6,190 nt of DNA, taken from assembly GCA_024276455.1 (NCBI GenBank), contig JAJRXE010000390.1:1-6190 (forward strand), written 5' to 3'. The first letter of the stretch is position 1; every line of letters begins with the position of its first letter. Source of the stretch: Calditrichota bacterium. Lineage in GTDB: Bacteria; Calditrichota; Calditrichia; RBG-13-44-9. Positions 1 through 6,190 of this stretch are shown here, in pieces. Under the pieces are notes generated by a model, which ran no database searches, was not told where the DNA came from, and saw only the letters and a program-made list of their open reading frames with translations. The translations under genes and the position numbers were made by a program.

Positions 1-736
1 CGGCTTTGGCATCAAAAGGCCGACAATGCCCATCCGGCGAAAGAATCATCCCTTCCTGATAAACATAGCCCTGTTCCTCCGGAATGCTAATGGTAACCCC
101 TCCCGCCAGAGCAATATCGCAATCGTAATTGAGCAAATTCTGGCAGGCGACGTGCACCGCCACCAGAGAGGTAGAACAGGCCGTCTGGACGTCGATGCTG
201 GGACCACGCAGATCCAATTTGTAAGAAATCCGGGTGGTTAAAAAATCTTTTTCATTGGCTATCGTGATCTGGTAAATATCGGCCGGATTGGAAATATTTT
301 TTAAGGAAAACAGGTAATTGAACAAATAGGTATTCATCCCAACCCCGGCAAACAACCCGATTAAGCCGTCGTATTTTACCGGGTCGTACCCCGCCCGTTC
401 CAGGGCTTCCCAGATTACTTCCATAAAAACCCGATGCTGCGGATCGATCATTTCCGCCTCCCGGGGCGGGAAATCGAATAATCCGGCATCGAATTGATCC
501 ACCTCTCCCAGCACCCCTCGAGCCTTGACGTAATTGGGATTCCGCAACGTTTCCGGATCCACTCCCGCCTGCTTCAGCTCTTCCTCGGTAAAAAATTTTA
601 TTCCCTCTACTCCCTTCTTCAAATTCTCCCAGAAAAGGTCAATATTTTTTGCACCGGGAAAACGACCGGCCATTCCAATAATCGCAATATCGAGACCTTC
701 AATTGCATCTGTCGAATTGTAATTGTCCTGCACCAT
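1..736 (-). CDS. Type I polyketide synthase, N-terminal part of ketosynthase (KS) domain; 3' end beyond window
   Basis: The first 245 residues of a modular PKS; the frame is still open at the left edge. The KS domain performs decarboxylative Claisen condensation of the upstream chain with an ACP-bound extender unit. What is seen: a 14-residue leader, then the KS start LDIAIIGMAGRFPGA (residues 15-29), PREAEMIDPQHR (91-102), MNTYLF (134-139) and the active-site motif VQTACSTS with catalytic Cys187 (codon 176-178). GHCRPFDAKA ends the visible part. The two catalytic His residues of a KS would lie beyond the edge. VQTACSTS in place of DTACSSS, together with the FWENL and PNYVKARGVL segments, is as I know it typical of KS domains in hybrid NRPS-PKS lines. 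The start is ATG at 736, preceded only by a weak, close G-run (740-744). The very short leader before the KS suggests a docking end that receives a chain from a separate protein, most likely the PCP of the NRPS two genes upstream. Domains beyond KS (AT, reductive domains, ACP) cannot be seen. Confidence 0.95.
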   Translation of the reverse strand, partial: MVQDNYNSTDAIEGLDIAIIGMAGRFPGAKNIDLFWENLKKGVEGIKFFTEEELKQAGVDPETLRNPNYVKARGVLGEVDQFDAGLFDFPPREAEMIDPQHRVFMEVIWEALERAGYDPVKYDGLIGLFAGVGMNTYLFNYLFSLKNISNPADIYQITIANEKDFLTTRISYKLDLRGPSIDVQTACSTSLVAVHVACQNLLNYDCDIALAGGVTISIPEEQGYVYQEGMILSPDGHCRPFDAKA

Positions 737-771
737 GGGCCCCCAACTTAAATGATTGCTTCGCAAATGTC

Positions 772-799
772 TTTATATTCAATTACCTGTTGCTTTCAA
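772..799 (-). promoter_or_regulatory. Candidate internal sigma70-like promoter upstream of the PKS gene
   Basis: In the 86-base gap before the PKS gene, the minus strand carries TTGAAA (799-794), a 16-base spacer and TATAAA (777-772). Each box has one mismatch to the sigma70 consensus. Transcription from it would begin about 30 bases before the ATG at 736. A chance match in an A+T-rich gap is quite possible, and the short gene spacing already suggests co-transcription from upstream. The rest of the gap (737-822) shows no convincing hairpin terminator and no extra ORF. Confidence 0.25.
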
Positions 800-822
800 G
801 CACTTTCCAGCGGAACTACTTC

Positions 823-2646
823 TCAATTTAATTGCTCTTGTCTTTTCGGATCCCGCTTTAATTCGCCTTCCTGAAGAAGATTCAGAATTTTTTCCAGATT
901 TTGTTTGATCTCGGCCACCAACTGCTCATTGGTAATTTTCCAGCGTAGTCCGGGCATGATGGTAGTCACGATTTTATCTTTCCAGATTTGATAATGTAAT
1001 CCAAAGTACCTCACGTAAGGTAACCGAATCCCCGGTCGGCCAACCACCGGAACCTGGGGAAAAATGCTGGGATGCGAGAGCACCAGCTCCAACTGCTGGG
1101 GTTTGTACAACCCAAACAGACGCAACAGTAAATACACAAAGGCACCAATGGTCATCACGTAGGCTTTTTGTAAAGGTTTTCGAGTAGTTAGAAATAACGA
1201 GAATATTTTTTGCATCGACAACTGTTGGCGTGCCTGTCGGGCGGCAGATTGCTGCGAGGTAATTGCATCGTTTAAAAGTTGAATAGCCCGGTCTTTTTCG
1301 ACGGTTTGCCCCAGCAAATAATCCACTGCCGCATTAACCTGCGGAGTTGCGACCATGGCAATGGCCAAATCCAGACAGCGATAGCGCGACATGGTCAAAT
1401 ACTGGTAAATTCTCACCTTGCGATTGATTAAACGTTGCATCGCCATTTGCAAGGCCACGACAAACACCGGCACCGGTTTCAGATTCCACGCAAGGAAAGC
1501 ATCCTGACCCACCGCCTCCATCTGGAAGGTGGCCGGCGAGGGCGCCGCAACCCATTGAACGTCTCTTTCCGCCAGCTTTAACCAATTCTCTTCCACCACC
1601 CAGTTCAGCTTCTCCGGCTTGGGGATTTCCTGCCTCACCCTGTTGCCGTCCAGGGGAACCGCCGCAGCCCGATCGTACAACTCGGCGCTGAACCGCATCA
1701 TCGGATTTCCGGCAATGTAGGTATTGAAATTGCAAATCACGCTAGCCCGGGCGTTACCAAACACCACAATCTGAACACTGGAATGGTACCACCGATTGGA
1801 CAGATTGCCGACATGGGCCAGATGAGCGGCCTCCGCTTCATCTTGCGGTTGATCCTCAAGGTCCAGACAAAGCGTCAAAAAAACATGCCGCATGCGGGAG
1901 AAAGATTCCCGATTCACCGGATTTTGCAGAAAGCGGCGAAATATCTTTAACTGGGTACCGTGTTTCACGCTGGTCAGAATACCGGGAGAGAGATTCCCGT
2001 CGGTTGCCTCTTGCTTTGCCAGCTGCACAATTTGCCGTAATGCTCTCACAAGAGTTTCCAGAGCAGGATCGGAATCGATGTCCCCCACTTCCAGCAAGAA
2101 ATATTGTCCCTGTACAACCACGGCAATTTGCGAGGTGGCGCTGCTTTTAAACAACCGCGCCCCGTTTTCGTCGATGGTCAGGCAGGTTGAGAACAAATTC
2201 GGGTACTGCCCCATTTCCAGAATCTGATCCCGGTACGTGTCGGGTTTTAACTTACCACGCCACAAATCCCGATAAAAACTTCGGGCGGCCAGAATCAGAG
2301 TGGCGGCGCGGGTTAAGGCATCGGGATTTCGGGTATCATTTTTTATTGCCAGCGAGGCCGAATTGACCAGGGCAAACAACCCGGCTCCCCGCAAATTTAC
2401 CCTCCGCAGTAAACCTTCCAGATGGTCAGGCAATTGTCTCTGGAAAGAGTGAAAGCCGATTAATCGGGAAGCTACTCGAATAATCCCCCGGGACAAAGGC
2501 GAATCTACCACCCCAATATCTGCCCAGGAACGAAGATCGTCCGGATCGGGTAACGGCGCCAGAGGCGGCTTGGGATAATGAGGTAGCTGCTCATAAATGT
2601 CCTGCGTGCGTTCGCCCATTTTCTTTGCTTTGGCAACTTTTTCCAT
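823..2646 (-). CDS. Choline/carnitine O-acyltransferase family protein, catalytic His motif lost (possible pseudoenzyme)
   Basis: A 607-residue stand-alone protein, close to the usual length of carnitine acyltransferases (about 600-660). Family landmarks occur in order: N-terminal LPHYPKPPLAPL (21-32); LEMGQYPNLFSTC (143-155), like the family's pLcMnqY..lFStCR; QIAVVVQGQYFLLEV (173-187), like the ITVV..yqFFeLdV strand; GILTS (222-226); VNRESFSRMRHVFLTLCLD (244-262); NRWYHSSVQIVV (284-295), like NRWfDKtLQfiV; IPKPEKL (341-347); and PVFVVALQMAMQRL (393-406), like iQvALQLAyyR. Known members transfer acyl groups between CoA and carnitine or choline using the His of a YEHxxxEG/DG motif. Here the matching place reads CNFNTYIAGNP (305-315) with no His. 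The downstream carnitine-site motif (YESxSxRxF..GRTD) and the DGYGVCY motif are also not recognisable. Residues 495-514 are strongly hydrophobic. There is no signal peptide. The protein lies 57 bases after an NRPS gene and 86 before a PKS gene, so a role in that pathway is likely: chain release or transfer, a scaffold, or a changed chemistry. Which of these is not known. The ATG at 2646 is preferred to TTG at 2652 because of Shine-Dalgarno spacing. Confidence 0.75.
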   Translation of the reverse strand: MEKVAKAKKMGERTQDIYEQLPHYPKPPLAPLPDPDDLRSWADIGVVDSPLSRGIIRVASRLIGFHSFQRQLPDHLEGLLRRVNLRGAGLFALVNSASLAIKNDTRNPDALTRAATLILAARSFYRDLWRGKLKPDTYRDQILEMGQYPNLFSTCLTIDENGARLFKSSATSQIAVVVQGQYFLLEVGDIDSDPALETLVRALRQIVQLAKQEATDGNLSPGILTSVKHGTQLKIFRRFLQNPVNRESFSRMRHVFLTLCLDLEDQPQDEAEAAHLAHVGNLSNRWYHSSVQIVVFGNARASVICNFNTYIAGNPMMRFSAELYDRAAAVPLDGNRVRQEIPKPEKLNWVVEENWLKLAERDVQWVAAPSPATFQMEAVGQDAFLAWNLKPVPVFVVALQMAMQRLINRKVRIYQYLTMSRYRCLDLAIAMVATPQVNAAVDYLLGQTVEKDRAIQLLNDAITSQQSAARQARQQLSMQKIFSLFLTTRKPLQKAYVMTIGAFVYLLLRLFGLYKPQQLELVLSHPSIFPQVPVVGRPGIRLPYVRYFGLHYQIWKDKIVTTIMPGLRWKITNEQLVAEIKQNLEKILNLLQEGELKRDPKRQEQLN

Positions 2647-2654
2647 CTTCAAAT

Positions 2655-2659
2655 TCCTT
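2655..2659 (-). promoter_or_regulatory. Ribosome binding site that decides the start of the acyltransferase-like gene
   Basis: The minus strand reads AAGGA at 2659-2655, inside an A-rich stretch. It is 8 bases from the ATG at 2646, an ideal spacing, but only 2 bases from the in-frame TTG at 2652. Translation should therefore begin at the ATG (607 residues), not at the TTG (609 residues). The remaining gap to the NRPS stop (2660-2703) shows no terminator-like hairpin, in keeping with an operon. Confidence 0.7.
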
Positions 2660-2703
2660 TTTGCTTCATTCAGCCCGTTTTTATTGATTCGGTTCTAAAA
2701 TTC

Positions 2704-5700
2704 TTAACGGCCTCTTTTCATTCTCAACCGCTCTCTTTTTTTACTGAGCGCATCCCGGCGTTTACTGGCACGATCCTGCACGGTTTCCATGGTTTTGCTT
2801 TCTTTCTGATCGCCGCTCAAATAGCGCGCCAGAGCCTCGATGGTGGGGTAGCGGAACAGATCGACCGGCAACAGTTCCTTCCCCAGTAGCTCGCGAACCC
2901 GCAGCTGTACCTGAATAATTCCCAGGGAATGTCCACCGATTTCAAAGAAATTGTCCGTCACGCCCACCGACTCGATGTTCAATACCTCTTTCCAGATATC
3001 CGCTAACGTTTGTTCTAATTCATTCCGGGGTTTAATGGTGCTTCGCGATGCGCCTAACATTTCCGGTGCCGGCAGCCGCTTGCGATCGATTTTTCCGTTT
3101 GGTGTCAGCGGCATCTCTTCCATGAACACAAAAGCTGAAGGGATCATGTACTCCGGCAAACGATCTTTGAGAAAGGCCCGTAATTCCTCGGTGTTAATGG
3201 CCTCCGGGCGGGAAGGAACAACATACCCGACCAGCCGGATTTCTCCGGCCCGGTCTTTACGGGCCACCACCACCGCCTCTTTTATTTCGGGATGCTCATG
3301 CAGGCTACTTTCGATTTCGCCGAGTTCAATGCGGAATCCCCGCACTTTAACCTGAAAATCCACCCGGCCTAAAAATTCAATATTTCCATCCGGTAAAAAG
3401 CGCGCTAAATCGCCGGTGCGGTACAGACGGGCGCCTTCTTCCTCGCCAAAAGGATCGGGTACAAAACGCTCGGCGGTCAGGTCGGGACGATTGCGGTAAC
3501 CCCGGGCCACCCCGAATCCACCGATGTAAATTTCTCCCGCTACCCCTACCGGCACCGGATTCATCCGGAAATCCAGAATGTACACCCGCACGTTGGGAAT
3601 CGGTTTTCCGATCGGCAAATTAACCCTCTGCGGCTCCCCCTGCAACGGGTAAGCGGTGGCGCACACCGTCCCCTCGGTGGGACCATAGGCGTTAATAAAC
3701 CTTCGTCCGGCCCCCCAGCGACGGGCAATTTCTGGACTACAACTTTCCCCGGCCGAAATGATGGTTTCCAGATCCGGTAAACTGGTTTCCGGAAGCACAC
3801 TGGAGACCGACGGCGGTAAAGTAACGTGGGTTACCTTTTGACGGCGCATTTCCTCCAGCAGATCCGTACCGGACAACAGAATTTCTTTCGGCATCACCAC
3901 CAGTGTTCCTCCCGCCAACAACGCCGGCAATATTTCCGCTACCGACGCATCGAAACTATAGGATGCGAACTGCAGCACCCGAGAACTTGCACCCACTTTG
4001 TAGGTGTCGATTAAAGCGAACACCATATTCAACACGCCGAAATGGTGAATTTCCACCCCTTTGGGTTTTCCGGTTGAACCGGAGGTGTAAATAATGTACG
4101 CCAGGTTTTGCGGCTCAATTTGCCGAGCGGGATTTGCCGTGTTCACCTTGATTATTGAGGTCCAATCCTCGTCCAGAAAGAAGCGAGGCAATTTCGTCTC
4201 CGGTAGTTTCTCTGCCACCTTTTTCTGAACCAGCAACAGCTCGGCCCTGGAATCTTCGATTAAATAGGCCAACCGCTCCCGCGGATAATCCGGATCCAAT
4301 GGTACGTACGCTCCCCCGGCTTTCAAAACCGCCAGCATGGCAATGATCATCTCCGGGGAGCGGTCTACACAAATCCCCACCAATTTCTCCGCTCCAATTC
4401 CCCGCTTAATCAGGAAATTTGCCAGCTGGTTAACCCGCTCATTCAATATTCGGTAAGAAATTTCCTCTTCCTGAAAAACCAGGGCGGTTTTCTCGGGGTG
4501 GGTTTGCACTACCGATTCAAACCATTCCACCACATGGGAATAAGCCGGCAATTCCGTTTGCGTCTGATTCCACCCCTGTACAATGGTGCTTATTTCCCCT
4601 TTGGAAAGGAACGGCAAGTCCCGGATGGGACGTTCGGGATTCTCCACAATTCCGACCAGTAAATTGCGATAGTGATTCAACATGCGGTCAACGGTGGATT
4701 CTTCGAACAGGTCAACATTGTAAGTAAGCGCGGCCGACAATCCCCGGTGACCTTCCGCCAGCATCAGAGTAATGTCGAAGGGAGAAACCTGTTCTTCGAT
4801 GGGCACCGATTCCAGGGGTAAACCGCCCAGCTCCATGGTGGCGTCCTCGCCGCCCACGGCAAAGCCAGAGAGGCCTTTTTCATTGAGCAGATGGGCCCGC
4901 TGGTACACAAACATGACCTGGAAAATGGGGGTACGGCTGGGATCGCGCTGGGGTTGCAGCTTTTCCACCAGCAGATTAATGGGAAAATCCTGGTGTTTCA
5001 GGGCGCCAACCACTTTTTCCTGCACCTGCCGAAGCAGCTCGGTGAAACGCGGTTGCGCGGACAGATCCGTTCGAATAGCCACCGGATTGACAAAATAGCC
5101 CACCACATTGGTGAATTCCGGCAGACTGCGCCCGGTGGTGGGCGTTCCCACAATGATGTCGTCGCTTCCGGTGTAGCGCGCCAGGAACACCTGAAAAGCC
5201 GCCAGCAGGGTCATGTAAACGGTCACCCCCCGGGCTTCGCTCAATTGCCGTAATTTTTCGGTCAATTCCTCACCCAACGGCAGCACTTTGTTTCTTCCCC
5301 GGAAGGTTTGCACCGCCGGTCGAGGCCGATCAGTGGGTAAATCCAGCACCGGCAATTCACCCGCCAGCTCCGTTTTCCAGTACTCCCAGAGCTTCTCACC
5401 TTCCTCGCCGGTTAACAGTTCATTCTGCCAGCGGACAAAATCCATGTATTGGACCGTAATGGGCGGTAATTCCGCCGCTTTCCGTTGATTGTAAAGCAGA
5501 TTTATTTCGTTGGTAATCACTGCCTGCGACCACATGTCCACCACAATATGGTGGGAAGCCATCAATAAAATATGATCGTCTTCGGCGCGAGAGAACAAAT
5601 GGAGGCGGAAAAGCGGTCCGTTTTCCAGATCGAAATGGCGGGAAGCCTCTTCGTTCAGGCGGCGGAGCAGTTCTTCATCCGACCAGCCGCTCGCATCTTC

Positions 5701-6190
5701 TTGTTGGAAAAAGACTTCCTTCTGCGGCCACACCCGCTGGATCGGTTCACCGTTCTGCAGGTGGAAAGTGGTTCGCAACATGGCATGGCGATTGACCACG
5801 GTTTGAAAAGCGTCCTTCAAGCGCGCCACATCGATTTTGGCCCGTACCCGGGCGGCGTAAGTGGGATTAAAAATGCTGTCCGGCGCCATCTGGTGCTGAA
5901 ACCACATGGCTTTTTGTCCGTATGAGAGCGGGAAATCCCCCGCCTGCTCGCCAGCCGCCTCAATCGCCGGACGTTGTCCGGCCGTTTTCTCTTCCAACTG
6001 TTCGGAAACCCGAGCTGCCAGTTCCTGCACACTCGGTCCCTCGATGAGTGCCGCCACTGGAATTTCGATGTCCAGCGCCTTCTCCAGGCTGTTTTTCAGC
6101 TCGATGGCCATAATGGAATCCAGCCCCAGATTGGTAATGGGCTGCCGCGGGTCCACGCGTCCGGGCGTAAGATTCAACACCGGGGCGAGC
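2704..6190 (-). CDS. Non-ribosomal peptide synthetase: (acyl carrier, partial)-C-A-PCP-docking tail; 5' end beyond window
   Basis: An assembly-line enzyme that joins an acyl chain to one amino acid. Its 5' end is missing: the frame stays open to the right edge, and the GTG at 6180 is a Val codon inside a carrier domain. Counting that Val as residue 1: the end of an ACP (1-62) with LGLDSIMA, phosphopantetheine Ser22; a C domain (84-525) with catalytic motif HHIVVDMWS (210-218, His211 and Asp215), YMDFVRWQ, LPTDRPRP and VGYFVNPVAIR; an A domain (545-1040) with AGGAYVPLDPDYP, YTSGSTGKPKG (699-708), NAYGPTE, YRTGDLARFLPDG, VKVRGFRIELGEIE and NGKIDRK (Lys1030); a PCP (1052-1124) with FFEIGGHSL, Ser1085; and a charged tail (1125-1158). 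The pocket code, aligned by eye to GrsA, reads D744 A745 A748 T787 I808 A810 A831 V839 C840 K1030. This is close to Phe/Tyr codes, so an aromatic amino acid is inferred. There is no epimerase, methylase or thioesterase, so the product must pass on, most likely to the PKS encoded at the left edge. All visible core motifs are intact. The partial ACP looks more like a PKS or acyl-ligase-type carrier than a PCP, so the upstream part is probably a PKS module or a fatty acyl-AMP ligase. Confidence 0.96.
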   Translation of the reverse strand, partial: LAPVLNLTPGRVDPRQPITNLGLDSIMAIELKNSLEKALDIEIPVAALIEGPSVQELAARVSEQLEEKTAGQRPAIEAAGEQAGDFPLSYGQKAMWFQHQMAPDSIFNPTYAARVRAKIDVARLKDAFQTVVNRHAMLRTTFHLQNGEPIQRVWPQKEVFFQQEDASGWSDEELLRRLNEEASRHFDLENGPLFRLHLFSRAEDDHILLMASHHIVVDMWSQAVITNEINLLYNQRKAAELPPITVQYMDFVRWQNELLTGEEGEKLWEYWKTELAGELPVLDLPTDRPRPAVQTFRGRNKVLPLGEELTEKLRQLSEARGVTVYMTLLAAFQVFLARYTGSDDIIVGTPTTGRSLPEFTNVVGYFVNPVAIRTDLSAQPRFTELLRQVQEKVVGALKHQDFPINLLVEKLQPQRDPSRTPIFQVMFVYQRAHLLNEKGLSGFAVGGEDATMELGGLPLESVPIEEQVSPFDITLMLAEGHRGLSAALTYNVDLFEESTVDRMLNHYRNLLVGIVENPERPIRDLPFLSKGEISTIVQGWNQTQTELPAYSHVVEWFESVVQTHPEKTALVFQEEEISYRILNERVNQLANFLIKRGIGAEKLVGICVDRSPEMIIAMLAVLKAGGAYVPLDPDYPRERLAYLIEDSRAELLLVQKKVAEKLPETKLPRFFLDEDWTSIIKVNTANPARQIEPQNLAYIIYTSGSTGKPKGVEIHHFGVLNMVFALIDTYKVGASSRVLQFASYSFDASVAEILPALLAGGTLVVMPKEILLSGTDLLEEMRRQKVTHVTLPPSVSSVLPETSLPDLETIISAGESCSPEIARRWGAGRRFINAYGPTEGTVCATAYPLQGEPQRVNLPIGKPIPNVRVYILDFRMNPVPVGVAGEIYIGGFGVARGYRNRPDLTAERFVPDPFGEEEGARLYRTGDLARFLPDGNIEFLGRVDFQVKVRGFRIELGEIESSLHEHPEIKEAVVVARKDRAGEIRLVGYVVPSRPEAINTEELRAFLKDRLPEYMIPSAFVFMEEMPLTPNGKIDRKRLPAPEMLGASRSTIKPRNELEQTLADIWKEVLNIESVGVTDNFFEIGGHSLGIIQVQLRVRELLGKELLPVDLFRYPTIEALARYLSGDQKESKTMETVQDRASKRRDALSKKRERLRMKRGR
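2707..2808 (-). other. C-terminal charged tail of the NRPS, candidate docking element
   Basis: The last 34 residues after the PCP are dominated by Arg, Lys, Asp and Glu (KRRDALSKKRERLRMKRGR near the end) and look helical. They match no catalytic domain. Similar basic tails (of the type QDRAxKxxEALxRxKQ) occur, as I recall, at the ends of NRPS subunits that hand over to a PKS subunit. A docking role toward the PKS N-terminus, or toward the acyltransferase-like protein encoded next, is inference. Confidence 0.45.
5995..6190 (-). other. 5'-truncated acyl-carrier domain within the NRPS gene
   Basis: The visible reading starts L-A-P-V-L-N-L and runs through VDPRQPITNLGLDSIMAIEL, then IPVAALIEGPSVQELA. 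This is a carrier-protein fold lacking roughly its first ten to fifteen residues. The modified Ser is in GLDS (codon 6115-6117). GLDSxMAIEL is characteristic of PKS-type or fatty-acyl-ligase-associated carriers; PCPs usually read GGHSL, as the second carrier of this protein does. The donor to the first visible C domain is therefore probably an acyl or ketide chain, not a peptidyl one. Confidence 0.8.

Noticed and set aside
26..751. Plus-strand open frames over the PKS start region
   Set aside because: They lie antisense to a clear ketosynthase reading and have no family signature.
1334..1735. 133-residue open frame on the minus strand inside the acyltransferase-like gene
   Set aside because: It is an out-of-frame shadow of a well-supported gene, with no recognisable domain and a composition biased to Gly/Arg. 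The other long out-of-frame frames across the window (for example 1892-2227, 2951-3355, 4772-5098, 4891-5253, 5572-5925 on plus) are rejected for the same reason.
823..2646. The 607-residue protein as a degenerate NRPS condensation domain
   Set aside because: Both families share the same broad acyltransferase fold, but there is no HHxxxD and no other C-domain core motif. The GILTS, FStC, NRWY and ALQ landmarks fit carnitine acyltransferases along the full length.
2650..2652. TTG at 2652 as start of the acyltransferase-like gene
   Set aside because: It lies only 2 bases after the AAGGA site. The in-frame ATG two codons later has the proper 8-base spacing.
2649..2669. Six-codon micro-ORF (ATG at 2669, stop TGA at 2649) ending 2 bases before the acyltransferase-like ATG
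   Set aside because: It contains the Shine-Dalgarno itself and has no ribosome site of its own. Chance is the simplest explanation.
2653..2703. Terminator or attenuator between the NRPS and acyltransferase-like genes
   Set aside because: No stable inverted repeat followed by a T-run is visible on the minus strand. The gap is short, as in an operon.
6178..6180. GTG at 6180 as the NRPS start codon
   Set aside because: It falls inside helix 1 of a carrier domain. The frame continues upstream (Leu-Ala-Pro) to the edge without a stop.

Overview
The window is an internal piece of a bacterial hybrid non-ribosomal peptide / polyketide biosynthesis operon. All three genes lie on the minus strand and are read from the right edge to the left edge. 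Base composition looks moderate (about half G+C by eye). The gene families are bacterial secondary-metabolism types, but nothing seen here fixes the phylum. The KS resembles those of hybrid NRPS-PKS lines in cyanobacteria and myxobacteria, which is a family resemblance and not a taxonomic call.

Layout in transcription order: (1) positions 6190-2704, an NRPS protein whose 5' part lies outside the window. It shows the end of an acyl-carrier domain, then a complete C-A-PCP module and a short, highly charged C-terminal tail. (2) Positions 2646-823, a 607-residue stand-alone protein. By whole-length motif correspondence I recognise it as a member of the choline/carnitine O-acyltransferase family, but its catalytic His motif is gone. 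(3) Positions 736-1, the start of a type I polyketide synthase, cut by the left edge inside its ketosynthase domain. The gaps are 57 and 86 bases, there is no visible terminator, and the three genes are probably co-transcribed.

Inferred pathway: an acyl or polyketide chain on the upstream carrier is condensed with an amino acid chosen by the A domain (pocket code read as D-A-A-T-I-A-A-V-C-K, suggesting an aromatic residue). The aminoacyl chain on the PCP is then passed between proteins to the KS of the PKS and extended with a ketide unit. The carnitine-acyltransferase-like protein sits between these two collinear assembly-line genes. Its role is unknown, and it is the most unusual element of the window. 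No thioesterase, epimerase, methyltransferase, transporter, RNA gene, mobile element or CRISPR is visible. No stretch longer than 300 bases lacks a gene.
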